Positions 10,636-23,269 of a DNA stretch of 64,000 nt are shown piece after piece. The notes beneath the pieces are model-generated. The model searched no databases and had not been told where the DNA came from. It worked only from the letters and a program-made list of their open reading frames with translations. How positions within the stretch are numbered: position 1 is the stretch's first letter; the number at the start of each line of letters is the position of its first letter. The stretch is taken from the NCBI GenBank assembly GCA_023375675.1, contig JALQBC010000025.1:310001-374000 (forward strand). Reading direction: 5' to 3'. A program made the translations under genes and the position numbers. Origin of the DNA: Cytospora piceicola (taxonomy: Eukaryota > Ascomycota > Sordariomycetes > Diaporthales > Cytosporaceae).

Positions 10636-12037
10636 GTTGGGAGGGATGCAAAATATGAGGTAATGAGACGACCGACTAGTGGTGTCTTATTGTCGGTATG
10701 GTTTGGACCTCGGACCTCAATATTGGTGGCGTTTACTTGGACATCCCAAGCATCCCGGTCTTGCAAACTCCCTTCTTTGGTGGCGAGTCTGGGTCGGAGG
10801 CTTAGCGTTGATCTGCAGTGGGTAGGGAAATGCCAGACCATACACTTCCATGATTGCTATTACAATCCTCTGTGCAACAGCCAAAGGTATGGTTCTCTGA
10901 ACGCTTTTGAAAGTCGTGATATTCGATTCGTCGACTTCCAGGTTTACCAGGGTTGTCAGGGTTGCTGGTACCGCATGCTTAGCACGGAGCTACAAGGGCT
11001 ACTTAAAATACACGCACAGCCGGGCTTCCGATGTCCTGACCTCCTCCCTTGCTTCTCTACTTCTCTACTTGTTTACTTCCCTACTCCAGCGGGCACTGAG
11101 TCCTTCCTACAGTACCACATCCGATGTCAATTCAAAACTATCTGGTCCGATCTGCTCGTCGCCTTGTCGATCCCCAGACGAACTTTGATCTTTCGAAGCT
11201 TCGTATACCACTGGCGGCAACTCCATCGTTCTTTAGGGGGGAAATGGGGGCAAAATGGCAGCCAACAAGATTCGACACCTGGCCAACAGGCCTCATTGAT
11301 AGGCTTATAGGCCTTTTAAGGTTTTTGCCGAACGGTGTGTGAACGCCGCACAACCTCTGGAATATGCTCCGTCACATGTCCGCGCACCCACACCTGGCCA
11401 CACACATAAGTCCGGATTGACTGCTCGCCAGACTGGCAGACTTGCCAGATCAGATCTAACCTGCGCAGACTACTGCCTTGCCACTTGTTGCTTGTCGCCG
11501 AGCAGGTCCAACAAGGTCCACAAGGTTTACTCATATCTGGCACTTATAGGTACCCCCTAGTGCCTCCTTTCCCTCCCTCTTGTGACCTTGGCAGTTGGCT
11601 AAGACGAAGGTGGTTTGCCGATCCCTTCCTCTTCCATTTCCCCGGTCTCTCCCCCGCGCCAGCTACCATAGTGTAGAGCTTCCCACGGGGCCCCGCACCA
11701 TTCTCAGGTCCACATCTGCTGGCGCCGAACTTCTTGGGCGGGGTGCGAACAAGCTTCGTACCTACTGTGTACGAGTGAGTGTCTTCCCGCTGGGGCGTAT
11801 GAAGCCTCTCTACTACTCAGCTACGCAGTAGTAGAGCTTTCCTCTCCACCCCATCTTGCGACCTGCGGGTTTTGCTTCCTGTGCGTGTCTGTGTGGGCTA
11901 AGACCCACGTCTTCCCCATCGCGCGTTTACACATACTGTGGAAAAACAAACGAAAAAAACACCCCCCCAAAAACCACCCCCCTGTTTTCGGCGCATGGTG
12001 GTCCAGTTCCTTTCATGCGAGCGACCCCGAATGCGTG
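10636..12037. other. Intergenic region between two same-strand regulator genes
   Basis: About 1.4 kb: 3' flank of the first Zn2Cys6 gene and 5' region of the second. It includes pyrimidine-rich tracts (about 11550-11700) and an A/C-rich run (11945-11985) close to the second gene's start, as often seen in fungal leaders. Open frames here (10663-11310 and others) have no recognisable domain. Confidence 0.45.
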
Positions 12038-15000
12038 ATGGCCACTCCATCCGACGGTGGCGTACCGCCCCCCAAACAGATTCGCTTTGTCAATAATCAA
12101 GGGCAGCCTCCCTCCAAGAGGCGACGGGTCAATGCGGCGTAAGTCTATCATCCCGACTTGTGATATCGGAAGTTGTCGGCATCGTGAGATCTTGGGCGAC
12201 TGGGACCAGTGTGAAGAGCCCGGGCAGTGGTTTCCTTGGAAGAGTAAGTCCACTTTTAACCATTTACTGATATTTCATGCGCCTCACAGATGTCTTACTT
12301 GCCGGAGACGAAAAACGCGATGCGACGGCGAAAAGCCTACATGCAAGACCTGCGACAGGAACGGCCACCAGTGTCTCGGATACCCAGGACAAGCTGACAG
12401 GACGAAGCCGGAACCCACCACCTCGCCTGTGAAGCCTGAACGTAGAGGAGGACCTACCGACTTTTCTGCTGAGCTCGAAGAGGATGACACAGATCATGAT
12501 GGAGATGAACATGGGCACCGCCATTCGAAGGCGCAGAACAGAGCGAGTCAGCAACCCCAGATGGCCAAGGAATGTGGAGACTCTCGTAGCGACCGGAGAA
12601 GATCATCCATATCGAGCGTCACAACGGCCACTAAGCTGGGAAAAGATAGTGTTGAACGCGAAGATCCGGCAAACACTCAAACACCAGGGATATCTGCAAA
12701 GAGGCTGTCGCTCCAGCGGACTGTGTCTTACTCCGAGGATAGCCGCAGCTCGAGCAACCGCTCGCCGGTCCAGCACCATCGCGAGAGCCATCGGGTCCCG
12801 TATTTCCGCTACTTTGGCCCGACTGCTATTGTGCCGGGGTATAAACAGATGGTAGTCAATGTGCAGCATTATCACCGACGACACAGCAGGGGGGGCTCCA
12901 TGTCAGCTGCATCGCCGGGCTCCATGTTGAGCTATCACAGCAGCCTTCCGTCCCTTGCTGAGACCGTTCTCGACGCCCCGGACGATATACCCGTCTATGA
13001 TCCCAATGACACGGCGCCGGTCCACCCTGTCACAACTAGCCTCATCAAGACCTTCTTTCTTCACCTAGGCTGCAGCTACCCTTTCCTCCGCGAAGAGAAG
13101 ATAATACGGTTGCTTAAAGAGAAGCGACTTGACGCGATTTTGGTGGATGCGATGTGCGCTTTGGCGGCCCGGTTCTCGAACATTGATGCCTTGGCTACTG
13201 ATGGTGGTGGCTCCAAGTCTGACTATGGCAACGCTTTTTCGCAGAGAGCGAGGGCAGCAACGGTTGATACGTTCCCATGCCCTACAGTCGGTGCGGTGCA
13301 AGCCTTCTTGCTCCTGGCTTATGAAGGGTTTGGTGCAAACCAGGACAGTACCCTTTGGATGTATCTTGGTCTCGCAATCCGCATGGCTTTCGACCTGGGG
13401 CTCCAGAGAAACGAAGGCGTCCAGTATCAGGGTGACAAGGACCCCTGGTATACTCGCTCCTGGAATCCTACAGGTGGTGACGAAGAGGATGTGAGCACGG
13501 TGGTAGGGGAGGGTGAACCGCTGAATCCCGAAGAGCAGCAGGAGATTGTTCAGGAGCGAATCGACACTGCCTGGGCTGTTTACGTCCTGGACCGGATCGT
13601 ATCATCGGGTACTGGACGACCGGTCACTGTCCGAGATGAAGAGTTTGAGTTGCCAATACCAGAGGCAATGACCGACCCTACTTCAGGCTGGCCCCTTCCT
13701 TATCCCGCATTCATCCAGATCATCCAATTTTATGGTCGTGTTAGTGACGTTCTCAACAAGATCAAACGGGTACAGGATCTTACTGAGGATAAGATGAGTA
13801 TCTTGGCCAAAATTGAGCACGACCTGACCAAGCTCTACCACAAGCAGGACCCCCAACTGCATTTCAATCCTCTCCATTTCCAAAACTTCGTCAAGAACGG
13901 CCAAGGAACGACTTTTATTCTCCTACATGTCTGGTTCCACGCCTTGATAATCCTCCTCCACCAACCGCTCTTGACCTATTTTGGCAGCAGAGAGCCTCAA
14001 CTGACTCCACACAGTCGAGAGCTGGCCATGTCAAGCGCGAAGACTATCGCCGACATATTAGCCCTTGCTGAGCTCATCGATCCAAAGAGTTACATTGGAA
14101 ACCCTTTCACTTCCCAACCCATTTACATTGCTGCGTGTGCCTTCCTCACTGAGTCCGCTGCCATTGTGTCGCAGCCCGTCTCGAGAAATGCCACCCCACC
14201 TACGGCCAACGGAAGCACTAAGGCAAGATTTCCAAGAATAGTTCCCGGAAAGACACCCTCAGGTGGTGAAGCAAAGTCATCGAAACATTCCTTGTTGACT
14301 GACGCGGCAAATCAAAACTACCAAAGATGTTACAAGTCCCTTCAGCAACTGAACTTATACTGGGGGGGCGCCAACTATATCTTGGTTGTGCTTGAGCACA
14401 GGTCAAAGGGAAAATGGGACTGTGAAACATATACAGCCGAAGAGTACGAGAGCACGAGGTTGCCTCGCCGGCCTGCTGCCCTAGGGCGTTTCACTGGGCT
14501 CGACAACCCGTCCTCACCTCAACCGAGCATACCTCCGATCGCCTGGTCGCTGACCGGGACGACTAACTCACCCAACTCGAGCCTCACATTACTGTACCAG
14601 AATATGAACGCCGGATCACAGCCTGCCCAAGTCCATCCCCCAGCGCCGCCGCCGCCGCCGCCGCCTGTACCCATGTCTGCTCCAACCCACCCGGGCATCA
14701 TGATTTACGATCCTATACGCCAGAGCCTCCCAGAAAGCACAAACGCCTTTCCAACTAACATACCGCAACCAAACGTGTCTGCTATCCGATTTTCCGCGAC
14801 CAATCCGAATCGGATGAGTTCATCGTTTTCAGCCAACCTTACACCAGGCAGCAGGGGTGGTTTGACGCCCGATGTCGGCCCAGGGACACCTGGCAGCGAA
14901 GCCAGGCTTCACGTACTCTCTGGCCTTGCCAGTAACACCCACGTCCTGCCGCCCTTGTCCAGCCCGTTCACCCCGTCATCCAACTACGAATCGTCTGGCC

Positions 15001-15326
15001 TGCCCGGGGCGTCGCCTTCCAGCTCCCTCGCCGACCCTCCGGCCTCGTCGTCTCATCATCAGCACCCGCGAACAAGCCAATCATCCGCCGACGTGGCTGG
15101 TCCATATGCCCACGAGTTTGCGCCGAGCGGATTCACCTCGGGCGCGTACTCGTACATTGGTGGCGGATGCGGGCCCATCACTGATGCCATCACCGTTGAG
15201 GAGATCAATATCGGGTCGCTGGGGCTGCCTAACGATATGATGCCGCCGTGGGACTTCTTCCCCAGCGACTTCTCCGGCCTGTTTGATGCACATAATCTGG
15301 GGGAGGGCAACCAGGGGCAGATATAG
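12038..15326 (+). CDS. Zn2Cys6 transcription factor with fungal-specific regulatory domain
   Basis: Exons 12038-12138 and 12290-15326 (intron gtaagt...cacag, 151 bp); 1045 residues. The intron splits Ala34 just before the first cysteine. The cluster is CLTCRRRKTRCDGEKPTCK followed by TCDRNGHQC, preceded by a basic patch (SKRRR). Asp/Glu- and Ser-rich linkers lead to the fungal-specific transcription factor domain (middle homology region, roughly residues 277-560), with LIKTFFLHLG and, further on, VQAFLLLAYEGFGANQDSTL and MYLGLAIRMAFDLGLQRN. The C-terminal 300 residues are low-complexity (a proline run near 14645, Ser-rich, acidic end), as expected of an activation region. It is a large single-copy-like regulator of the kind found across Pezizomycotina; the exact orthologue and targets are not assigned. 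It lies 1.4 kb downstream of another Zn2Cys6 gene, same strand. Confidence 0.93.
14644..14668 (+). repeat. CCG trinucleotide run encoding a proline tract
   Basis: A run of about six to seven GCC/CCG units inside the second regulator gene encodes a continuous proline stretch between GSQPAQVHPPA and VPMSAPTHPG. It is a candidate length-variable site. Confidence 0.8.
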
Positions 15327-16050
15327 TTGTCTGTCGCTCGGCTCCTTTCACTTTTCCATTCTTCTGTTCCTGTGAGGTATGGTGGTGTTTTCCATAAACC
15401 TCTGCATTGATTGGCGTTGGTCATATGATGGTGTATATACTTTCCTTCTTCTCGATGTCTTAGTGGGCTCTTTTGCTGTGATATCCGTGGACGGGGTTTT
15501 GATTTCTTTGCGATGTCTGCCTATCGTTCAAGCATATAGCAGTGGAATTTCACGGAATGGATGGTCCGGGAAGATCGAAATGGGTCTCCGGAGTTCTGGC
15601 TAGGAGGCTAGGTGAGGGGTATACTGGTCACGTAGGTTGTTTAGACACATACGGATACTTGGAGGGTTTTGGCAACTGGAAATTTCTGAGCTTGGCCTAT
15701 TGTGGTCTCGTTGACCCCTTGTGAAGGCTAACCCCCGACAACGTTGTGAGTGATGGGTCGCGATTCGCCGAGGCCTGCGGTTACAAAACATGAATGCCTT
15801 CTCACTATCCGAAGTCAAAGGTCGCAATCACGTCGATCGGTGAAACGTAAATTATGGCATTCTGCTCGCTTTTGGTAACAATTTTGGTAGAGCTCCTACC
15901 CCTCCCCATCCATACATGGTCAATGGCCAACCCCTGATGCGGTTGTAATCAGTCCACATCAACCCCGTCTGGCATGACCAATCCCTCCGCACGGCCTTGT
16001 CATTCCTCGGCGCGTTTTGTATGTGCAAGGACTCGACCTGGGGAACTCCT
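15327..16050. other. Intergenic region, 3' flanks of convergent genes
   Basis: About 0.7 kb downstream of the second regulator gene and downstream of the minus-strand ORF at 16051. The pyrimidine/T-rich stretch after 15330 is probably 3' UTR. No gene was supported. Confidence 0.45.
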
Positions 16051-16422
16051 TTAACCCCTCAAGCCCCCGGCCTGGGGATTACACTCCCCCGCCGGCTTGT
16101 GGTTCGGCGGCAGACCCGTCGCGCCCACGGGCTGGCGGGGGTGGTGATGGCCCCGGCTGATCCTGGGGTGCTGCTCCGGCTCCTGCTCGCTGGTGTCGTG
16201 GGAGGGGAACTCTTCCCTGGGGGCGGGGCGGTCTGTGCCGGTCACGTTGGGCTCGGAGGTGAGAGCCTCTCGGGTCTCCTGGTTAGGGCGCCTCGGGTCG
16301 TCGGAGCTGGAGGGTCCTGATGATGGCGGTGGTGGTGGTGTCTGGGTCCCGGCAAAGTCAGTGTCGTCGTCGGCTCTGTGAAGGGTTTGTTCGGGGTGGA
16401 GTACTTTGTTGAGGGTATCCAT
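16051..16422 (-). CDS. Small hydrophilic proline/serine-rich protein, uncharacterised
   Basis: An uninterrupted 123-codon frame with a proper ATG at 16422, preceded by an A/T-rich leader. The product starts MDTLNKVLHPEQTLHRADDD, has a five-proline run and Ser/Asp/Arg-rich segments, and ends Gly/Pro/His-rich. There is no signal peptide, membrane helix or Cys pairing. The locus is locally GC-rich, so the frame could be open by chance; the opposite strand is also open. I recognise no family. It converges with the regulator gene at 15326. Confidence 0.45.
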   Translation of the reverse strand: MDTLNKVLHPEQTLHRADDDTDFAGTQTPPPPPSSGPSSSDDPRRPNQETREALTSEPNVTGTDRPAPREEFPSHDTSEQEPEQHPRISRGHHHPRQPVGATGLPPNHKPAGECNPQAGGLRG

Positions 16423-18760
16423 AATTTATGGTTGTTTGTTTTACTAGTTGGTGTTGAGTGTGTTGGTGAGATTGGTGTAAATCGCACTATGGGATGGGTT
16501 GTCTGTGGGAGCTTGAGAGTGTCTAGGTTATCAAGGGTAAACGGCGATATCTAGGCGTAGAAGCTCACATAAATCAGGGCATGAGAGGGGCGCGGTAGAT
16601 CACGTCACTAACAGACGACATCGTCAAGGATGCTGGGAGACGGACGTCATACAGCAACGGCGCGTTACAGTAAATCCGGGGTAGCGACAGACGATCCTCC
16701 CGGATCAGCGGGGCCAGAGACTGAAACCGTTGCATCGGCAACTCGTGGCGTGCCGTGCGCTAATCCATCAAATAGATTTTGGACTTTAAAGCCCGGAGAC
16801 GACACCGATGGCCCACCTTCACACGTGCCTTTTGTCTGGGGAAGTTCAATGTTGGACGCCATTTTCTGTCGGTAGGTAATACTAGGTTTGTTTCAATAGT
16901 CTTCAATGTGGGAAGGATTGTATTACATTCAATGGAATATTCGCACGTTGATTATTTTCCACAACCAAGGGGGGGGGGGGGCGGCGCAGCAAGCTGGAGT
17001 GTGTTGTTTTGGGCCAGTGAACCACCCTTCATTCTCACCCATATAGCCAAGTAGCGCTGACTTTCAATTTACTTAGTGTTTTATTATAACGAGATATCTT
17101 TTAGGTCCATAACAGTTTTCCTTGGTGTTCCAAATTGACTGCCCGTCATTCCGGGGCATATTATCTTCGTTATAATGGGTTGGTTGAAGGGGGGGAGATG
17201 GATGGAATCTTGCCTCACATTCACTCCTCATGGGCAACCTACTGCTTGTCCTTTCAAGGTAGACATCGAGATCAGGTTTTTTCCAAAGACGGAAGTTCTT
17301 GAAGACGTTTCCCGACTATCACCAAATCGCAATACGCTGCTGCAATGGTGGGATCTATCGGTAAATCCAAAGTGATCATACCTGACGGCCGTCGGAATGT
17401 CGGGTTCCGTCAGTACGGGACCCCACATGTCTCAAAGAATATGAAGAAAAATATCACGTGTAGGAAGAGTTCCTACTGCTACCACACGGACTGGTGAGAG
17501 ACTCCAAGCCGATGTGGCCGTACATGTACGGGTCGAGTGGCTTGTCGACTGCCGGAAAGTCGTCCGAGAAAGGAAGCTCCGGCTCTCGAGGCCACCACAG
17601 TCATCGTCGGCGATGCTACTATGCCACGAACACGAGGCCGAGATCTGATCCGCCAGTGGTTACTGATAACGGGAGCCCACGTGTGTGAGTGTATGCCAGG
17701 AGCTTGGGAGGAACCACGAGGAAGAATACGAGCAGAGTGTCTCTAGGAGGTAAACTCCAGATGTCGGAAACTCGATGCGTGGGGGATATGCTCTTCTCAA
17801 AAATGACACGGTCATTTGTCGTGAGACTCACGTAGTAGTGGTATCAATTTCACCATTGCGACGTCGGGCAAGGTCGATAGAAAGTCAACGGAAAGCACAG
17901 CAGGTCGGGCATCGGAGCAACAAGCTGAGGAGGATGGATCGAGGAGCTCACGTAGATGTATTGGCTACATGTATATGGTACTTCATATATTGCCCGAGTT
18001 AATGCAGCTCCACAATACTAATTCAATGATGTTGCTGTTGGCACTGATGGCCCATGTAGTGTTATCCTTGCGAGCCATGTGTTGTGGAGGCTGCCAGAAC
18101 GCGTCATGACAACTAAGCCACGTTTGCAATGTAATTCTTGGGAATGCCTGAGTGTTGTCGATTCGTAGCCTTGCCCTAGGCCTGCTACACGGTGGTCCCA
18201 CGGGGTACTAGTGGGACTTCTTCACATCTACAACCGGGGAACTAACTGACCACACGAGGATACCATGAACAAGATTCCAAGTGTCAACCTGTTGCGGAAT
18301 AATGAATCTCAGAACAATGTTTTCAGTCGGCCCCGGCAACATTCGAACTAACAGCGTGAACAGGTTGATCGGCTTGTATACATTGAATCGTGAGAGTGTG
18401 GTTTCTAACGTATCATGGGTGCAATGTAAAGTCACAATTGTGGAATAAACAAAAAACAAGTCGATATGGCAACAAGAACCTCACTTGATCTGACTTTCCT
18501 GCCCCTGGCTGAAGGCCAACACAAGCCATGAGAACGGGATAATCACTAGTGTGTTATTCGAGCATATAGGCTCGATTCGATAAGTATTTATGTACCTAAG
18601 GTAATGACTGCAAGCCGTTCCCCGCTCCAGAGAACTCCTAGCTAAAAGTATGTACATGTGACAGCCAAATTCCTGCCTGTGGCTCCCCGACAATACGAAA
18701 CACACAGTGCCATGCTCCCAGAACTCGCGCACTACTAACATGCAGGAGCCTAACCATCCT
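16423..18760. other. Long intergenic region with a poly-G tract
   Basis: About 2.3 kb without a convincing coding frame on either strand. A 12-G run lies at about 16969-16981. Scattered short frames (16779-17054, 17494-17746, 18208-18459) lack domains. Nothing else could be supported. Confidence 0.5.
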
Positions 18761-20010
18761 TTATACCGGTGATTGTTGGATCACATCGACGGTTTTTGTG
18801 ACCGTGATGCCCGTCTTGCTTAAGCAGGTCAGCCGATAAGAGTCCCTCGTAGATACCACATTCGCATCCGCCAATATTCCCCGCTGGCTCCACGCATCTG
18901 CTTCCCCGATCGTATGCTCGGCTTGCTTGGAACTATAGGCGCGCCCATAGGTGCCGGCGTAGGACCCGTAGGTGTTAGTTGTCTTGGGCCTGCGTGATTG
19001 GATGCCGCAAGCCTGCATCATGCTAACCAAGGCCGGTCTGCAAACGGGAAGCCCGATGCAGATCATGGTCACGGCCATCTCAGCGCCGTGCCATAGGTAG
19101 AGGATCGCAGCTGTATGCGATTTAGCGGTCATTCAGCGTCCCAGGAGGAGGGGTAGAATATAGTCTTACCTGAGTTGGCTTCTATGTTGTTTACAGCAGC
19201 GTAGATAGTAAGAGCCCTTGCAATACCACAACCGGCAGCAACAACCCCCAGGCTCATACTGCCCTGGATCAAAAGCTTCTCCCTTTTAGGCCTCTGGAGC
19301 CTGCGGAGTAGATACCAGGGCATAGCCGCGTACCATAGGTCAATGGCCACACTGAAGCCCGCCGCCACCTGCATCCAGTGCATTGCCGGGATCACACTCG
19401 AGCACAGCAATGTTGTGCCCGCCAGGGCGGTGAAGCACCGTGCCCACATCGCCATCATTGCGCCGAATGATACAATGCTGAGGATAACCATGGGTGCGAT
19501 GATGAGGACCTTCCATTTTACCTGGGACTGGTGTTGCGGTACCAGGCGCATAAGGAAGACGACAAGGGATACCTTGGCGACGATGAGGCCTATGCTGCCG
19601 AGGTCATAGAGGACGTTCTCGAATACTATTGAGAGGGAGATGTCGGATGTTGTCATCTCGTCGGGCAGCTGACTGCCCAGGCCATGGTAGCTATAGAACG
19701 TGATCATGCCATTGTATGCCATGAGAAGTGTCTGCGGGGTGTGGGGAGTTAGACCATCGCTGTTTTGAGGCGTAGCATGGGGGCGAAGACTTACAAAGGC
19801 AACATTATAGAGGTAGTCTTCGGCTGAGTAGAACTGGAGGATCTTGACCCTGGAAAATAGGCGAAGGATGACGAAGACCAAAGTTACGAAGAATAATGTC
19901 CATAGGACTGCGATCACCCTGACATCCCAGGCGGTAATGGGGAAATAGGTGAGGTTCGAGCTCGCTTCCACTTCCATGCCATCTTCGGTCTTCCTTGGTA
20001 TCAAAATCAT
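18761..20010 (-). CDS. SAT4/rhodopsin-fold integral membrane protein (PTH11-like class)
   Basis: Exons 20010-19795, 19731-19170 and 19110-18761; 375 residues. Introns: 19794-19732 (gtaagt, cgcag, 63 nt) and 19169-19111 (gtaaga, acag, 59 nt). The hydrophobicity pattern shows about seven helices starting with VIAVLWTLFFVTLVFVILRL, followed by the family features AEDYLY (the usual D-D-x-x position), the glycine-rich loop YSYHGLGSQ, VAKVSLVVFLMRL, a C-x-W-type loop near MWARCF, and the closing helix AEMAVTMICIGLPVCRPAL before a Ser/Thr/Tyr-rich cytoplasmic tail. Members of this family include PTH11-like receptor candidates at the plasma membrane; the ligand here is unknown. The in-frame GTG at 20046 was rejected as start in favour of the ATG at 20010. 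Confidence 0.87.
19732..19794 (-). other. 63-nt stop-free intron, multiple of three
   Basis: Consensus gtaagt donor and cgcag acceptor, but the intron is 63 nt long and open in the coding frame. Retention would therefore insert 21 residues between the first two helices without a stop. Removal restores the normal loop length of the family. Confidence 0.75.
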
Positions 20011-23000
20011 ATCGGCATTCCCACACGAAGCTCCCAGGTGGAACACACAGCGTTGTCCGTACGAACGGTCCGGTCCAGGTGCAAGATCACCGGCGGATTG
20101 GGGGCGGAAAATACGGCTTATACAGTGAGTAGCAGCAGACCGGTGAGTGACGGTGAGCAGCAGGGAGGCTCCCTTGCAATTTCGGTTGTCAAAATCCGGG
20201 CTCGATCAAGAGGAAAGAATGAAAGGATCTTTTCCCAGAGCTCGCAGGGTGTCGAGCACCACAATATACATGGCAGAGCTCGCGTGTACAAGACGTGGGA
20301 GGGAGCTGGTGCCACAGGGTTCTACAAGCAGTGCACGGAAACCGAGGCGGATACTTGACCGACAGGACCGACCGTGGCCTGACAGGTGATTGTCCAATGT
20401 CCTCACGGGGTACACGAGACTCGCAAAAACAGCGGCTCGATGGCGAAAGGGCCTCGAGCGTGTGAACAAGAAAAAGAAGACGTTTCATTTAATGCCTCCC
20501 CACCCCAATCGGCATTCTAATGTCATTTAGGCAGGAGAGTGCATGTCAATCCCGGCCGATCCTTCGTTGTTATCATGTACGCCACTCCGCGGGCAGCCAA
20601 TCCGGGTATACAGCCGGCGTGGTCTCACATGGCCCCCGACATGGGGGAACAAGCCAACCGCGTGGCAGCATGGAGTCAGTCATGCACAATGAGCAGCGAT
20701 GGAGAACGGGAAATGTGGATGGGGAAACTGCTTCCTTTTTCTCGTTGGCTAGATATTATTGTCATTCCACATTTTCCACGACTTGTCCGATCCCAGATAA
20801 ATGGATCCTGTTGGTGTGACTTCGATGTGAGCGCCTCGAGAACCTTGGAACCCGTGCTTATCTTCGAGGGTTCAAGCCTATCCAAATTCTCCATCGGACT
20901 GCATCTCGTCACCCTGAGATCGGAGCACCCCCAACTTGCGCAATTTCACAACATCAGCAACATGCTGCATCATGCCGCCGGAAAGGGGCCCTCTCTCCGG
21001 GGTGCGGAGCATGCCCAGGTACTAAGGCAATGCGGACCGAAGTCCTTGGATGGGTCAAGTCTTTCAAGTATAAAGGCACACATTTGCCGCAAGGACGTCA
21101 ATCTGTTGAAGGCGATGAAGTTTTGGGAGATTCGTTGGGTGTTGGGAAATTGCAGCCCATCGTGGGCCTGCATGGACAATACGACTAGGTAACACACATA
21201 CCCCGGAGGAAGGGGTCAAAACACACGAAATGCCAAACGGCTCGTGGACGCTTGAAATTGTACTATAGCGTGAACCGCGAGGTCTCAGGTGCTTGCTTGT
21301 TTGTATACCCATAATCAATACGATTAAGCTTTAAGCATCCGTATGTGACTTGCTGAGGATGTGCAGCTTTTCCGTCTCAACATGAAGGCACGCTACAGAT
21401 ATGCAGTGATGACCGGGTTCTCTCTAGATCCCATGTGTGGCTGCAGGATGGTCGAAACATCACATAATACCACGTGCATCACGATGCAAGCAGCTTCCGT
21501 CCTTCGTATCACACTGGTTCCTTATTAGCCGGAACTGCCGGAGCGTGTGTGCAAATCCACCAGTCTCAGTGTGGAGTGTCTCTTGCCGGTTCGGCTCGCA
21601 GGCCTGGTCTCACAGTAGACATATTCCAGAACTAGAAAGGGGGCTTACCTCCGATAGGACGAGCTGATCTGATGAGCGTAAAGAGGTGCATTAGCCAGGG
21701 GTCCAGTAACCAGGGGCACGAATTTGATCCGGACCAAACCGGGGGGGGGGGGCAATTATCTCTGTACTTGAAACTGTACCAGTCTTCCCCTGTATGGGAT
21801 TGGTAGAAATATAGACACGTTAGGCTGTTTATGCTTGCAGGGAAACCATTGGCCTTCCGGGCATGAACATCGTTACACGCTACTTTGCACGTATATAACA
21901 GAAACGAAACTTTCCATCGGACCGACTCTAGCAGAAGTCTTGTGAGTTTGTGCAATGTGGGACCCACTCCAAGCTTACTTTTCAAATAAAATGTAGGACT
22001 AGCCTCTGCGAACATTTGAAGACAGCTTCGAGAGAACGTGACCGGGGCTTGCAAGATCCAGGAGTTTGATGATACAACGTGACTTGATCGCATGGATAAC
22101 GGAGTCTCTGGGCAAATGCAAGAGACTCTCCTTGACGCCCCCTCGAATTGAATACTCTAACCGAGCTGCAAACTACTCACCAAAACATTGACCATCTCTG
22201 CCAATTTAACTCGGCTGCGCAAACAGTTTGCAGTAGGTAGGGCACAGAGGATTGAATGTGCACTATTGTAGTAGTCCATCTACAGCAGTTCTCTGATAGC
22301 CCTATTATGAGTTCACAAGATGAAGAGAAATGGATATGGCATGAACTGGCCATGAAGATCGTAAGCCATACATACGATATAGTCCGACACGGCAGCCATG
22401 TAGCCAGTAGGATAACCTTTGGCTCGTTCTGCGACTCGCATTGTTTCTGACTACTTATGTACCCACGTGAAAATTCCCAGAGGATTCATGCCGAACTGGT
22501 AATTTCGACTCTTATTCTGGGCCAGGAGAAAGGAATCTGCAAACTCACCCAATATGAAGAGGGTGCTGCTATCAAACAAGACCTCGGGACCCGCCGGGTC
22601 CCAAGAAGAGCTTTTAGCACGAACAGATAAGCAAAATAGTTTTCCCGACGTCAGCATTGGCTGCTGCAATAAATGGGTTGGCAAGGGCTTACACCCAGAG
22701 TGATACTCATTAGCTTGTTCACCTGTCCCTTCGGTTTGTTTCGGTCGGGGCCTACTCAATCTAGGGCATTGCCAATCTAGCCTGGCATATTCACAGAGTG
22801 TTTCACGTATATTTCAGAGTACATGTCGGACTTACCAATGTCAACACCAGGGGCCGTTCTCTTTTGACGAAATCGCAATATTGGTAGCCATAGTCGGCCT
22901 GATCGCCGCTGTACACCATCCCGGGAGATATGGTAAGTGTTCAGAACGGGTAAAGATGTCCCAACCTCCAAAATCTCAGGATTGCTCGGGACCACGTATA

Positions 23001-23269
23001 GCCTTGAAGTTGCTAAACTCATAGATGGATATAGCATCGCCGATAAGGGCCTCGTAATCATCAGATATGTGGCAAAGGCGTAGTGTCATGACTTTAGTAT
23101 GTATGGAGTCTATGACTACTATAAGTAGAATGACTGGTATCTATATACCTAGTGATGAAGACAAGGCTAGCTTGAGTACCCATAGATTTTTATCACAGCA
23201 CTTATCTTGGAAGCATCCGTGGCCTGAATATGTACATGCATTCATAACCCTTCCTCGTATTCGGCAAGA
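20011..23269. other. Large gene-poor region with a poly-G tract
   Basis: About 3.3 kb. It holds a 217-codon plus-strand frame (20539-21192) and a 153-codon minus-strand frame (21632-22093) with no recognisable domain, biased composition or splice support, and an 11-G run at about 21740-21751. It also includes the upstream region of the SAT4 gene and the 3' flank of the DUF7136 gene. No gene could be supported. Confidence 0.45.

Noticed and set aside
9774..10841. Minus-strand frames of 155 and 193 codons, and a plus-strand 178-codon frame, over the first Zn2Cys6 gene
   Set aside because: They are overlaps with the GC-rich last exon of the regulator; no domains, and codon choice is unlike the neighbours.
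21632..22093. 153-codon minus-strand frame
   Set aside because: No recognisable domain, and it runs through a poly-G tract; it is probably a chance frame.
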